The notes: generated from the letters alone by a model not told the origin. A stretch of DNA of 64,000 nucleotides from Paucibacter sp. B2R-40 (GCF_025717555.1 NZ_JAJIRP010000006.1:186243-250242); one strand, 5' to 3'; counted from the first letter of the stretch, positions 1-9,390 are shown. Program-made: numbers and translations.

Positions 1-1
1 C

Positions 2-469
2 GGCGGCATGCCGCTGGCGGCTTTCGGCGCCAGCCGCGAGATCATGAAGCACTTGGCTCCCTTGGGCGGCGTCTACCAAGCCGGCACCTTGAGTGGCAAC
101 CCGGTCGCCACCGCCTGCGGCCTGGCAACGCTGCGCGAGATTCAAAAGCCCGGCTTCTTCGAGGCGCTGTCGGCCAAAACCCGCAGTCTGGTCGACGGCT
201 TGGCGACGGTCGCCAAAGCCAATGGCGTGCCCTTCAGCGTTGACTGCGAAGGCGGCATGTTCGGCTTCTTCCTGATGGACAAGTTGCCGCAGGAATACCA
301 GACGGTGATGACGACCGACAAGGCTAGATTCAACCAATTCTTCCACGCGATGCTCGACGCCGGTGTCTACCTGGCACCCGCGCTGTATGAAGCCGGCTTT
401 GTGTCGGCCGCCCACAGCGAGGCCGATATCGAGGCCACGCTGGCAGCGGCCGCGCAAGCCTTGCGCTGA
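2..469 (+). CDS. hemL: Glutamate-1-semialdehyde 2,1-aminomutase, C-terminal part (5' end outside window)
   Basis: This is the C-terminal ~155 residues of the PLP enzyme that converts glutamate-1-semialdehyde to 5-aminolevulinate, the first committed tetrapyrrole (heme) precursor in the C5 pathway. The window opens at the conserved [11 protein letters not shown] stretch, followed by the [10 protein letters not shown] motif of this class-III aminotransferase subgroup. The frame is open from base 2, so the start codon and the lysine-bearing part lie upstream. The stop is 37 bp before mpl on the same strand, so the two may be co-transcribed. Identity rests on motif recognition; the other aminotransferases of this fold lack the [10 protein letters not shown] signature. 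Confidence 0.93.
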   Translation, partial: GGMPLAAFGASREIMKHLAPLGGVYQAGTLSGNPVATACGLATLREIQKPGFFEALSAKTRSLVDGLATVAKANGVPFSVDCEGGMFGFFLMDKLPQEYQTVMTTDKARFNQFFHAMLDAGVYLAPALYEAGFVSAAHSEADIEATLAAAAQALR

Positions 470-506
470 TCCGCGCTGATTCGACATTAGCCAACCTCGG
501 TTCAAG

Positions 507-1871
507 ATGCATATCCACATCCTCGGTATCTGCGGCACCTTTATGGGCGGCCTGGCCGCCTTGGCCCGCGAGGCGGGCCACAAGGTCACCGGCTGCGACG
601 CCAATGTCTACCCGCCCATGAGCGATCAGCTCCAAGCCCTGGGCATCGAATTGACAGAAGGCTTCGGTGCCGATCAACTCGCGCTCAAGCCGGATCTGTT
701 CGTGATCGGCAATGTGGTCACGCGAGGCGAGAAGTTCCCGCTGATGGAAGCCATTTTGGACGCCGGCCTGCCCTACACCAGCGGCCCGCAGTGGTTATCG
801 GACCATGTGCTGCAGGGCCGCCATGTGCTGGCCGTGGCCGGCACCCATGGCAAGACCTCGACCACCTCGATGCTGGCTTGGATTCTTGAGCACGCGGGTC
901 TGCAGCCGGGCTTCTTGGTCGGCGGCGTGCCGCAGAATTTCGGTGTTTCAGCCAGGCTAGGTCTCGGGAACACCTTTGTTATTGAAGCGGATGAGTACGA
1001 CACCGCCTTTTTTGACAAGCGCAGCAAGTTCGTTCACTACCGCCCGCGCACGGCCGTGCTGAATAACCTCGAATTCGACCATGCCGACATCTTTGCCGAC
1101 CTGGCCGCCATCGAGACGCAATTCCATCACTTGGTGCGCACCGTGCCGGCCAAGGGCCGCTTGGTCGTCAACGCACGCGAAGAGGCGCTGCAGCGGGTCT
1201 TGAGCCGCGGCTGCTGGAGCGAATTGCAGCGCTTTGGCGCGCGCAAGGAAGAGCCAGGCGCGCTGCGCGCGCGCGGCGAGCCGCAGGCCTTTGATGTGCT
1301 GCGCGGCAGCCTGAAGGTTGCGCGCGTCGAGTGGGCTTTGTACGGCGAACATAACCAATTGAATGCACTGGCTGCGATCGCTGCAGCCGAGCATGTCGGC
1401 GTGACGCCCGAGCAAAGTGCCGCAGCGCTGGCCGCTTTCAAGAATGTGCGTCGCCGCATGGAGCTGCGCGGTGAGGTGAACCAGATCAAGGTCTACGACG
1501 ACTTTGCCCACCACCCGACCGCCATCCGCACCACGGTGGGCGGCCTGCGCCGACGCATTGCGCCAATTGAGCGCATCCTGGCCATCTTCGAGCCGCGCTC
1601 CAATACGATGAAGCTGGGCGCCATGAAGGCGCAGCTGCCCTGGGCGTTGGAAGAAGCCGACCTGAGTTTTTGCAATCAGCTAGGCCTGGACTGGGATGCC
1701 AAGGACACCTTGGCGCCACTGGGCGCGCAGGCCATCGTCGGTGCTGATGTCGACGCGCTGGTCGCAGCCGTAGTCAAGGCCGCCAAACCCGGCGACCACC
1801 TTTTATGCATGAGCAATGGCAGCTTCGGCGGCATTCATGAGAAGTTGCTGGCCGCCTTGGCTGGCAAATGA
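507..1871 (+). CDS. mpl: UDP-N-acetylmuramate:L-alanyl-gamma-D-glutamyl-meso-diaminopimelate ligase
   Basis: Mpl joins recovered murein tripeptide to UDP-MurNAc in the cytoplasm, the key ligation of peptidoglycan recycling. The 454-residue length is normal for the family. It starts with MHIHILGICGTFMGGLA, the nucleotide-binding opening typical of Mpl (distinct from MurC), has the Mur-ligase ATP loop GTHGKTSTTSM at about residues 112-122, and a FEPRSNTMK segment in the C-terminal domain. No strong ribosome site is evident, but the ATG gives the expected N-terminus. Its stop overlaps the next start by 4 bp (ATGA), indicating translational coupling with the acetyltransferase gene. Confidence 0.95.
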   Translation: MHIHILGICGTFMGGLAALAREAGHKVTGCDANVYPPMSDQLQALGIELTEGFGADQLALKPDLFVIGNVVTRGEKFPLMEAILDAGLPYTSGPQWLSDHVLQGRHVLAVAGTHGKTSTTSMLAWILEHAGLQPGFLVGGVPQNFGVSARLGLGNTFVIEADEYDTAFFDKRSKFVHYRPRTAVLNNLEFDHADIFADLAAIETQFHHLVRTVPAKGRLVVNAREEALQRVLSRGCWSELQRFGARKEEPGALRARGEPQAFDVLRGSLKVARVEWALYGEHNQLNALAAIAAAEHVGVTPEQSAAALAAFKNVRRRMELRGEVNQIKVYDDFAHHPTAIRTTVGGLRRRIAPIERILAIFEPRSNTMKLGAMKAQLPWALEEADLSFCNQLGLDWDAKDTLAPLGAQAIVGADVDALVAAVVKAAKPGDHLLCMSNGSFGGIHEKLLAALAGK

Positions 1872-2317
1872 AGGACTCCATTCGCCCCACGCGGATTGAT
1901 GAAATCTCCCGCCTGTTCGAGATTCGCGCGACCACCCGCGAAAACGCCATCGGCAGGGCGCGTTTGGCCGAGCTGGGTATCACGCCCGACAGCATTCGAT
2001 CGGCCCTGCAGGCGGGCGAAATGCACAGCTGGGTCGCCCTGCCGGGTGAACACGCCGTCGCGTTTTGCAGCGTCGCAGACCGCAGCGGCGAGGTCTTGGT
2101 GCTGGCGGTGCAAGCCGGCTTTGAAGGCCGAGGTTTGGGCCGGGCCTTGCTGCAGACCGCCGTAAAGCATCTGCGCGAAGTGGCCGGCTGCGAGCGCATC
2201 TGGCTGATGGCCGGCGTAGACCCAACGCTCAGATCGCACGGGTTTTATCGCGCCCAGGGCTGGCGGCCCAGCGGGCGGCGCGATGAGAGCGGCGATGAGG
2301 AATTGAACTTGGCTTAG
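1868..2317 (+). CDS. GNAT-family N-acetyltransferase
   Basis: A 149-residue single-domain GNAT protein that would transfer an acetyl group from acetyl-CoA to an unidentified amine. The acetyl-CoA binding motif appears as EGRGLGRALL around residue 83, followed by the typical C-terminal HGFYRAQGW. It overlaps mpl by 4 bp, so it is probably translated with it, and it overlaps the 3' end of the convergent MFS gene by 4 bp. The coupling to mpl suggests, but does not prove, a cell-wall or amino-sugar substrate. Substrate cannot be read from sequence. Confidence 0.85.
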   Translation: MKDSIRPTRIDEISRLFEIRATTRENAIGRARLAELGITPDSIRSALQAGEMHSWVALPGEHAVAFCSVADRSGEVLVLAVQAGFEGRGLGRALLQTAVKHLREVAGCERIWLMAGVDPTLRSHGFYRAQGWRPSGRRDESGDEELNLA

Positions 2318-3546
2318 CGCCGCCGCACCCAACCCACCAAACTCGCCGCACCAATGGCCAGCAACAAGGCCAGCGCCGCGCCATAGAACACGCCTCTGGG
2401 CTGCCCTCGGTCCATCAAAGCACCGAAAATTGGCGCGGCCACGGCGAAGCCCAGATCCAGCCCCGAGTAGACGGTACCGTAGACCCGCCCAGTGGCGCCC
2501 GGTGGCGCGGCGCGCTTGATCAACATATCGCGCGAGGGCCCGGCCAGGCCGGTGCCAAAGCCCGCCACCGCCACCACCGTGGCAGCCAGCAGCGGTGCGA
2601 TCCAACCCGTCGCGGCCAAGGCCAAGAGCGCGCTGGCGCCGGCCAAGCCGACGGTGATATTGCGCTCCAGCGATGCGGACTTGGCGACCCAAAAGCCCCC
2701 AATCACCATGCCGAGGGCGCCACTGAGCATATAGCCGGTGACGACAAAGGCGGTGGCCTTCAAAGGCAGGCCGTAGAGGCTGGCCAAGGCCGGGCTGGCA
2801 AAGCTCTGAATTGCCGTCAAGGCGGCGGTGCCGAAAAAGAAAAACGAGAAACACAGCCAGACCGAGGGCAGGCGCAAAAAGGCCATCGGATGCTCATCTT
2901 TGACTGCGGCGGCGCCGGGTTTGTCATGCGACCAAGCGCCCTGGCTGTCGTCGATGGCATCCCGCTTGAGCCATAACAGCGCCAACACCGCCAGCGCCAA
3001 CATGCCGGTACCCAGATAGGCATAACGCCAATTTCCACTGGTTTCGGCGATGCCAATGGAAAACACCGGCGCCAGCGCCCAGCCCAGATTGCCGGTGATG
3101 CCATGCACCGAGAAGGCGTGGCCCAGCCTGGCTTGCGAAACCCGCTTGTTCAGGATCGTGAAGTCGGCCGGGTGGAACGGCGCATTGCCCAAACCCGCCA
3201 GTGCGGCCGCCAGCAGCAATCCGCCAAAGCCGCCCGCCAAGGCTGCCGCAACCGAGGCCAGCACGAAACAGCTCAGCGCCGCGAACAAGACCGGCCGCGC
3301 GCCGGTGCGGTCGACCAAAAAGCCGGCCATGGCTTGACCCAGGCCCGAGATGATGAAAAACGTCGTCACCAACAAGCCGAGCTGCGAGTAGCTGAGGCCA
3401 AAGTCATGCATAAAGGCCGGGAACAGCGGCGGCAAGAGCATATGGAAAAAGTGCGAGGTACCGTGAGCCAGGCCGATCAAGCCTATGGTGGAGAAGTCGC
3501 GGCGCGCTTGCTCGCTGGCCTGGAGAGGAAGGGTTGCTGTGTTCAT
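2314..3546 (-). CDS. MFS transporter (fosmidomycin-resistance-like)
   Basis: A 410-residue polytopic membrane protein with about 12 hydrophobic segments, one unbroken Major Facilitator domain. The first helix contains GLAHGTSHFFHMLLPPLFP, the pattern of the fosmidomycin-resistance (Fsr)-like branch, and the A-loop reads DRTGARPVLF after helix 2. It is probably a proton-driven exporter in the inner membrane, substrate unknown. It is transcribed divergently from an AraC-type regulator gene starting about 80 bp away, the usual arrangement of an efflux pump with its own regulator. Confidence 0.85.
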   Translation of the reverse strand: MNTATLPLQASEQARRDFSTIGLIGLAHGTSHFFHMLLPPLFPAFMHDFGLSYSQLGLLVTTFFIISGLGQAMAGFLVDRTGARPVLFAALSCFVLASVAAALAGGFGGLLLAAALAGLGNAPFHPADFTILNKRVSQARLGHAFSVHGITGNLGWALAPVFSIGIAETSGNWRYAYLGTGMLALAVLALLWLKRDAIDDSQGAWSHDKPGAAAVKDEHPMAFLRLPSVWLCFSFFFFGTAALTAIQSFASPALASLYGLPLKATAFVVTGYMLSGALGMVIGGFWVAKSASLERNITVGLAGASALLALAATGWIAPLLAATVVAVAGFGTGLAGPSRDMLIKRAAPPGATGRVYGTVYSGLDLGFAVAAPIFGALMDRGQPRGVFYGAALALLLAIGAASLVGWVRRR

Positions 3547-3626
3547 GGCTAGACTTTAGGCGCGGCGCTGCCGGCCGGGTTACGATAGGCCGACAAGTTC
3601 TATCGAATTCAAGCCATCGCTGCTCC

Positions 3627-4448
3627 GTGACCCGCAAACCATCCTCCCAAGGCATTGCCAAGCGCATCAGCCTGCCGCCGCTGGACCCGCAGCGCTACGC
3701 GCCATTTGCCGAGCGGCCGGTGCGCGCCAAGGCCCGGGTCTTGGACCATGATGTGGACATTCAGGCCCACCACCATGCTTGGGGCCAGCTGGTGTTTTCG
3801 ATCAGCGGCGCGGTGCGAGTCAACACCGCGCATGCCACTTACCTGGTGCCGCCGGCGCGCGCCGTCTGGATCGCGCCGGGCATCGTCCACGCGGTGACCG
3901 CCGTCGAGCGCGCCGATCTGCGCACCGTCTACCTGCATCAAGCGCCCAGCGACGGACCGGCATGGCTGGATTGCCGCGTGCTGGAGGTGACACCGCTGCT
4001 GCGCGAGTTGGTGATGCAGTTGGCCATCTCGCCCGATGCAGCCCAGGAGCCGCGCCGCGAAGCTTGCATCGCCAGCCTGGTGCTGGATGAATTGAGACGC
4101 GCCAACAGTCTGCGCTTGGGCGTTGACCTGCCGCAAGACAAGCGCCTGCGCCGCCTGTGTGAGGCAATGCTGGTCGAGCCACTGCGCCATGCCGATCTGG
4201 ACGGCTGGGCGGCCGAGGTAGGGGCCAGTGCGCGCACGGTTTCGAGACTGTTCCGTGATGAGCTGGGCAGCAGCTACGCGCAGTGGCGCTCGCAGGTCTT
4301 GCTGGCCCGCGCGCTCACCCTGGCCGCCCGCAAGATGCCGATGAGCCTGATCGCGCATGAACTGGGCTACGCCAGCGCCAGCGCCTTCACCGCGATGGTG
4401 ACGCGCACGGTCGGCATGCCACCCAGCAAGTTCTTCGCTGAGGCTTGA
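3627..4448 (+). CDS. AraC-family transcriptional regulator
   Basis: An N-terminal cupin-type sensor domain (HHHAWGQLVFSISG, then VPPARAVWIAPGIVH) is followed by a C-terminal double helix-turn-helix with the typical ending ELGYASASAFTAMVTRTVGMPPSKF. I chose GTG at 3627 (273 residues); the frame is open back to an ATG at 3534, but that start would overlap the divergent MFS gene and add a basic tail unlike the family. No clear ribosome site marks either start. By position it most likely controls the divergent exporter gene, a common layout for AraC/MFS pairs. The ligand is unknown. Confidence 0.85.
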   Translation: MTRKPSSQGIAKRISLPPLDPQRYAPFAERPVRAKARVLDHDVDIQAHHHAWGQLVFSISGAVRVNTAHATYLVPPARAVWIAPGIVHAVTAVERADLRTVYLHQAPSDGPAWLDCRVLEVTPLLRELVMQLAISPDAAQEPRREACIASLVLDELRRANSLRLGVDLPQDKRLRRLCEAMLVEPLRHADLDGWAAEVGASARTVSRLFRDELGSSYAQWRSQVLLARALTLAARKMPMSLIAHELGYASASAFTAMVTRTVGMPPSKFFAEA

Positions 4449-4478
4449 TGTTTTTGTCACACCCTTAAAATTCTCGCC

Positions 4479-5582
4479 ATGAATCAACAAGTTCTCTTTG
4501 ACTACACCCGCCAAGACGGCGATGGCCTCAGCTGTACCGCACAAGCCTGGGCTAAAACGCCTGCGCCGCTGAACAAGAGCCAAAAGCAGGCGCTCAAGGC
4601 CCGCGCGGCCGAGTTGCTGAAGGCCAAGAACGCGGTGCTGGTGGCGCATTTCTACGTCGACGGCGACCTGCAAGACTTGGCGCTGGAGACCGGTGGCTGC
4701 GTGTCCGACTCCCTGGAGATGGCTCGCTTTGGCCGCGACCATGCGGCCTCGACGCTGGTGGTGGCCGGCGTGCGCTTCATGGGAGAAAGTGCCAAGATTT
4801 TGAGCCCTGAAAAGCGCGTGCTGATGCCCGATCTGGACGCCACCTGCTCGCTCGATCTGGGCTGCCCGGCCGATCAGTTCGCGGCTTTTTGCGACGCGCA
4901 TCCGGACCGCACCGTGGTCGTCTACGCCAACACCAGCGCTGCCGTCAAGGCGCGCGCCGACTGGATGGTTACCAGCTCCTGCGCGTTGGAGATCGTCTCG
5001 GCGCTTAAAAGCCAGGGCAAAAAAATCCTCTGGGCGCCCGACCGCCATCTGGGCCGCTATATCGAGGAGCAGACCGGCGCCGACATGCTGATGTGGCAAG
5101 GCGACTGCATCGTCCACAACGAATTCAAGGGTCTGGAGCTCCAGTTGCTGCGCGAGCAGCATCCGGACGCCATGATTCTGGTCCACCCCGAGTCACCGCA
5201 AAGCGTGGTGGCGCTGGCCGATGTGGTCGGATCGACCTCGGCGCTGATCAAGGCGGTGGTCGAAGGGACGGCACAGGAATACATCGTCGCCACCGACAAC
5301 GGCATCCTCCACCGGATGCGCCAGTTAGCTCCAAGCAAGACGCTGATCGAAGCCCCCACAGCGGGAAACAGCGCCACCTGCAAGAGCTGCGCGCACTGCC
5401 CCTGGATGGCGATGAACGGGCTGCAAGGTCTGGTGGATTGCCTGGAGCGCGGCCTGCCGGAGAACGAGATCGAAGAGGCCACCCGCGTCAAGGCACTGGG
5501 CTGCATTGAGCGCATGCTGGACTTCACGGCCAAGTCAAAAGCTTCGGCAGCGCGCCTGGTGCCGGGCATCGGCGCAGCCTGA
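4479..5582 (+). CDS. nadA: Quinolinate synthase A
   Basis: NadA condenses iminoaspartate with dihydroxyacetone phosphate to quinolinate, the second step of de novo NAD synthesis, using an oxygen-sensitive [4Fe-4S] cluster. At 367 residues it has the normal length. The cluster cysteines are visible: Cys123 ([11 protein letters not shown]), Cys210 (QGDCIVH) and the C-terminal [10 protein letters not shown] motif (Cys301/304/307). [14 protein letters not shown] is a family signature near the N-terminus. nadB, which makes the unstable substrate, lies 430 bp downstream on the opposite strand with comFB between them, so the pair is clustered but not in one operon. Confidence 0.96.
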   Translation: MNQQVLFDYTRQDGDGLSCTAQAWAKTPAPLNKSQKQALKARAAELLKAKNAVLVAHFYVDGDLQDLALETGGCVSDSLEMARFGRDHAASTLVVAGVRFMGESAKILSPEKRVLMPDLDATCSLDLGCPADQFAAFCDAHPDRTVVVYANTSAAVKARADWMVTSSCALEIVSALKSQGKKILWAPDRHLGRYIEEQTGADMLMWQGDCIVHNEFKGLELQLLREQHPDAMILVHPESPQSVVALADVVGSTSALIKAVVEGTAQEYIVATDNGILHRMRQLAPSKTLIEAPTAGNSATCKSCAHCPWMAMNGLQGLVDCLERGLPENEIEEATRVKALGCIERMLDFTAKSKASAARLVPGIGAA

Positions 5583-5586
5583 AGAC

Positions 5587-5613
5587 GCCAAACAGGCCAA
5601 ACAGGCCAAGCAG
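5587..5613. repeat. Short tandem repeat, three 9-bp units
   Basis: Immediately after the nadA stop the sequence reads GCCAAACAG twice, then GCCAAGCAG, followed by a partial unit. It is non-coding, and such short slippage repeats are common in GC-rich intergenic DNA. No function is assigned. Confidence 0.6.
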
Positions 5614-5712
5614 GCAGGCCGGCAAATAAGCGACCAGATCAGGGCTTTTCAGCGGCCCGCTGAAGGCAAAAAGCGTTTATCGTGTGGGAATCTCTGACGC
5701 AGGACTAGCCCC

Positions 5713-6003
5713 ATGACCCAAGACTTCAGCTCGATCTATAACCACCACGAACGCGAGGTGCTGGGTGCCGTGATGGCCTTGGCGCCGCAGTTCCCGGCTA
5801 TCGCCGCCGACAGCGACCTGCTCTGCGACGTCGCCTGCGTGGCCCTGAACCGCCTGCCGCCGCGCTACATCCGCCACGCGGTCGACTTCTTGTTCTACCT
5901 GACCGAGCATGAGCGACGCGAGATTGACGCCGCCATCGAAGAGTCGGTCGGCTACGCCTTCAACTTCGTGCAGGCGCGGTTGGCGCTGCGCGCCAAGCCC
6001 TGA
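5713..6003 (+). CDS. ComFB-family protein (late competence development / cyclic dinucleotide receptor family)
   Basis: A 96-residue soluble protein made up entirely of a ComFB domain: IYNHHEREVL near the start, LLCDVACVALNRLPPRYIRH in the middle and VDFLFYLTEHER after it. The name comes from the Bacillus comF operon; ComFB-domain proteins in cyanobacteria have been reported to bind cyclic dinucleotides. In betaproteobacteria the role is unclear. AGGA lies about 8 bases before the ATG. It sits alone between nadA and convergent nadB (12 bp gap to the nadB stop). A link to natural transformation or c-di-GMP signalling is inference only. Confidence 0.85.
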   Translation: MTQDFSSIYNHHEREVLGAVMALAPQFPAIAADSDLLCDVACVALNRLPPRYIRHAVDFLFYLTEHERREIDAAIEESVGYAFNFVQARLALRAKP

Positions 6004-6015
6004 GGGCCGGCTGCG

Positions 6016-7656
6016 TCAAAGCTTGCGCAAGCCTCGCTCAGCCATCAAGACCGTCGGGAAACTGACCGGCAGCGTCAGCGGATAGTCGCGGCTGTAATGC
6101 AGGCCGCGGCTCTCGTGGCGAAGCAAGGCAGAGCGCACGATCAACTCGGCGCAGTCGACCAGATTGCGCAGCTCCAGCAGGTCGCGGCTGACGCGGAAAT
6201 TGGCGTAGTAATCATCGATCTCGCCGCGCAGCAAGGCGATGCGGTGCAGCGCCCGCTCCAGCCGTTTGGTGGTGCGCACAATGCCGACATAGTTCCACAT
6301 CAAAAGACGTAGCTCGTCCCAGTTATGCGCGATGACGACCTGCTCATCGGCGTCTTCGACCTGGCTTTCATCCCAACCCGGCAGGGGTGCAGGCTCGGTC
6401 TCGGGCAGGCCCAAGATGTGCTCGGCACAGGTCTGGCCCAAAACCACGCATTCCAATAGCGAGTTGCTGGCCAGGCGATTCGCGCCATGCAGGCCAGTGT
6501 AGGCCGTCTCACCCACCGCATAGACGCCCGGCATATCGCTGCGCCCGGCCAGATCGGTGACCACGCCGCCACAGGTGAAATGCACGGCCGGCACGACCGG
6601 AATCGGCTGTTTGGCGATGTCTATGCCCAAGCTCAGGCAGCGCGCATGGACGGTCGGGAAATGCTCTTTCAAAAAGGCCTCGCCCAGATGCGTGGCGTCC
6701 AGCCACACATGGTCAACGCCGTGCTTCTTCATCTCGAAGTCAATCGCGCGAGCAACGATATCGCGCGGCGCCAGCTCCATCCGTGCATCATGCGCGGCCA
6801 TGAAACGGCCACCACCCACATGCTCGGGCAGCTTCAAATAGCCGCCCTCACCGCGCAGCGCCTCGGTGATCAAAAAGCTGCGCTCCTGGGGGTGATACAA
6901 GCAAGTCGGGTGGAACTGGATGAACTCCATATTCGCGACCCGGCAGCCGGCCCGCCACGCCATCGCGATGCCGTCGCCGGTGGACGTATCCGGGTTGGTG
7001 GTGTAACGGTAAACCTTGCCGGCGCCGCCGGTGGCCAGCACCACTGCACGCGCCGGCAGCGCTTCAACGCGCTGGGTGTCGATGTCGAGCGCGTAGATGC
7101 CGTAGCAACGCGGCTCTTCCTCGCGCTGCACATGGCGCGAGGTGATCAGATCCAATGCCATCCAGCGCTGGCGCAGCGTGATGTTCGGGTGGGCCTTGGC
7201 GGCAGCCAGCAACTGGTCATGGATGGCCTTGCCGGTGGCGTCGGCCGCATGGGCAATACGGCGCACCGCATGGCCGCCTTCGCGCGTCAGGTGCAAGCCC
7301 AGCGGGCCGTCGTCATCGGGCGTGAAGGGCACGCCCTGGTTGACCAACCATTCGACCGCCGCGGCGCTGCGCTCGGCGATGAAGCGGGCTGTAGCCGCAT
7401 CGACCAGGCCGGCCCCGGCGTCTTGCGTGTCGCGCACATGGGACTCGATGCTGTCGTCATTGCCCAGCACGCCGACGATGCCGCCCTGCGCCCAGGCGGT
7501 GGCCCCTTCGGTCAACTCACGCTTGGCCAGCACCACCACCGGCACCGTGTCAGCCAGATGCAGCGCCACTGTCAAACCGGCCAGGCCGGCTCCCACGATC
7601 ACAACGGGCGACACCGGCGGGGCGGGCGACTTCGACTTGGCAGCAGCAGCATTCAT
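6016..7656 (-). CDS. nadB: L-aspartate oxidase
   Basis: NadB is the FAD enzyme that oxidises L-aspartate to iminoaspartate, the substrate of NadA. The 546-residue protein has the dinucleotide-binding VVIVGAGLAGLTVALHLA near residue 20, the family block TEGATAWAQGGI, the active-site region HPTCLYHP, and YAVGETAYTGLHGANRLASNSLLECVV cut here to its two halves YAVGETAYTG and GANRLASNSLLE. A basic C-terminal helical domain follows as in NadB rather than SdhA. It converges on comFB and is close to nadA, consistent with clustering of the NAD pathway. Confidence 0.96.
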   Translation of the reverse strand: MNAAAAKSKSPAPPVSPVVIVGAGLAGLTVALHLADTVPVVVLAKRELTEGATAWAQGGIVGVLGNDDSIESHVRDTQDAGAGLVDAATARFIAERSAAAVEWLVNQGVPFTPDDDGPLGLHLTREGGHAVRRIAHAADATGKAIHDQLLAAAKAHPNITLRQRWMALDLITSRHVQREEEPRCYGIYALDIDTQRVEALPARAVVLATGGAGKVYRYTTNPDTSTGDGIAMAWRAGCRVANMEFIQFHPTCLYHPQERSFLITEALRGEGGYLKLPEHVGGGRFMAAHDARMELAPRDIVARAIDFEMKKHGVDHVWLDATHLGEAFLKEHFPTVHARCLSLGIDIAKQPIPVVPAVHFTCGGVVTDLAGRSDMPGVYAVGETAYTGLHGANRLASNSLLECVVLGQTCAEHILGLPETEPAPLPGWDESQVEDADEQVVIAHNWDELRLLMWNYVGIVRTTKRLERALHRIALLRGEIDDYYANFRVSRDLLELRNLVDCAELIVRSALLRHESRGLHYSRDYPLTLPVSFPTVLMAERGLRKL

Positions 7657-7897
7657 TCGTGGGCTTCCGGCGCCTTGTTGAGGGCGCCATGCAGGGGCAG
7701 GAGAATGGATTCTAAAGACAGGCTTGGGAGGCAGAGCCGAACGGGCTGGGATGCCACTTCAAACTGAGCGCCCACTCGGAGTGGATTGGGCAGTCGAACT
7801 ACGTTTCAGCTGTCTTAATTTCAATGATCTAGCTGGGCTAAACGGTGCCGGGATCATTGCGTAAGGCCTGATGGACTTCGGCTAATCCACCCTCCCC

Positions 7898-8177
7898 GCA
7901 CGATGCCGGGAGTTCGCCCCGGCGGGCGACCTACTTCTCTTGTCTCGCCAAGAGAAGTAGGCCAGAGAAGGCGACCCTGCCGCATGGCCCTGCGGGTTCG
8001 CTCGGATGCTCCAATTTGCCGGGCCGCGCCCAACTCACTTCGCGCCCTAACGGCCGCTACGTTCAAACAGGGGGCGCGAAGTCAGTTCTTGAAGTCGCTG
8101 CGCGACGCCCAGCAAATTCTCCGCTCCTCGCCCATGCAGAAGGGGAACTCCAAAGAACACGGCTCGCTGCGCATCGC
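7898..8177. repeat. Left arm of a ~600 bp inverted repeat (intergenic element)
   Basis: This arm begins GCACGATGCCGGGAGTTCG and runs toward a centre near 8195. It matches the reverse complement of 8218-8492 along its length, with substitutions and small gaps; the stretch 8046-8083, which contains GCTACGTTCAAACAGGGGG, is nearly identical in both arms. Near its outer end is a nested hairpin, CTACTTCTCTTG ... CAAGAGAAGTAGG style (7930-7951). No start with a ribosome site or recognisable protein occurs here. It looks like a multi-copy intergenic repeat, as seen in Burkholderiales genomes, present twice head to head. Confidence 0.8.
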
Positions 8178-8217
8178 CTCGAACTGGGTGCTGCGCGCAG
8201 CGCGCACCCCTCAAGGA

Positions 8218-8492
8218 GATGCGCAGCGAGCCACAACGCTTAGTCCCGTATGACTGGGTGAGGAGCGCAGCAATTCAGGGCAGGCGCGCAGCGCCCTCAA
8301 TGACTGACTTCGCGCCCCCTGTTTGAACGTAGCGGCCGCAGGGCGCGCAGTGAGTTGGGCGCGGGCCCTGAATTGCGAACACCGCAACGAACCCCGCAGG
8401 GGCCAGGCGTCCGGGTCGACTTCTCTTGCCTACTTCTCTTGGCGAAGCAAGAGAAGTAGGTCGGCTGCCGGGACGAACTCCCGGCATCGTGC
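8218..8492. repeat. Right arm of the ~600 bp inverted repeat
   Basis: The outer 19 bases (8474-8492) are an exact reverse complement of 7898-7916. The nested hairpin CTACTTCTCTTGGCGAAGCA followed by AGAGAAGTAGG lies at about 8430-8460. The innermost match is GGCTCGCTGCGCATC (8161-8175) against 8219-8233. The arms differ enough to be two separately ageing copies rather than a recent duplication. The flanking bases between nadB and the methyltransferase gene (7657-7897 and 8493-8700) hold nothing I recognise. Confidence 0.8.
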
Positions 8493-8700
8493 AGGAAGAG
8501 CAAACATGCATCTGATCAGGTCTTGCTGACCCCGATCCAGAGCGTCTGGCCAGGGTGGCGCAGCTTCAAAGCGAAAAGCACAGCTGCATTCGCTGGCCTG
8601 ACAACGCAGGGGACTGTGAGAAAGTGGAGCCCAGTCCAGCGTAGTTTGCGAAGACTGAGCTGAGCCACACTCCAAGTCAATCTCTTGCCTCCTGAGCAAC

Positions 8701-9372
8701 ATGGATCACAGCGACCAGTCCTCATCCACCGCCCAAGCCTTCGGCAGCTTCGCGCAGAGCTACGCCGAAAAATACTTTGGCCTTCCGGACTACCATGCTC
8801 ATCTAGACCGCTTCCTCAACGGACTGAAACTCGAACAGACCGCCCTCCTGGACCTCGCCTGCGGCCCGGGCAACGTCAGCGCTTATCTGCTAGCGCGCCG
8901 TCCAAGCCTGCGCATCCATGGCCTGGACCTAGCCCCCGAGATGATAGAGATCGCGCGCCGAAAAATTCAGGATGCGGTCTCTGAAGTGGGCGACTGCCGC
9001 GACCTGGCCCTACTGAACCGCCAGGGTCTCCGCTACGACGCAGCGGTTTTTTCCTTCGGCCTGAGCTATCTCAACGATGGGGACGCCGACCAATGCCTCA
9101 AGGGCTTGTACGCCCAGCTGCGGCCCTCGGCCTCGCTCTACCTCACAAGCCTCACCGGCGACCCCGCGCAGTCTGGCTCCATCGAGGTCAACGGGCACAG
9201 CCTCTATACAGCCTATCGCAGCGCCGACGACATCCTGGCCCGCATCACGGCTGCCGGCTTCCAGGTAAGCTTCAGTGCATTGATCTCAAGCCCGGCGAAT
9301 GCGACAGTGCAAACGCAGGACTTGGTGGCAATTGCGACCCGAGGAGAGGATGAAGTGCAGACGGGGCGTTAA
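8701..9372 (+). CDS. Class I SAM-dependent methyltransferase
   Basis: A 223-residue cytoplasmic methyltransferase with the S-adenosylmethionine loop LLDLACGPGNVSAYL (residues 49-63), the acidic ribose-binding motif IHGLDLAP and the following MIEIARRK. It resembles small ubiquinone/biotin-type methyltransferases in layout, but the acceptor is unknown. GAGCAAC just before the ATG is a weak ribosome site. It lies alone after the inverted repeat and converges on the sterol desaturase gene, 18 bp apart, so its neighbours give little functional hint. Confidence 0.85.
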   Translation: MDHSDQSSSTAQAFGSFAQSYAEKYFGLPDYHAHLDRFLNGLKLEQTALLDLACGPGNVSAYLLARRPSLRIHGLDLAPEMIEIARRKIQDAVSEVGDCRDLALLNRQGLRYDAAVFSFGLSYLNDGDADQCLKGLYAQLRPSASLYLTSLTGDPAQSGSIEVNGHSLYTAYRSADDILARITAAGFQVSFSALISSPANATVQTQDLVAIATRGEDEVQTGR

Positions 9373-9390
9373 GGGTCTGCAGCCTCACCA

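Noticed and set aside
3609-5186. Long minus-strand open frame (~525 codons) across the AraC gene and nadA.
   Set aside because: It is antisense to two well-identified genes, has no domain and reflects the high GC third-position bias.
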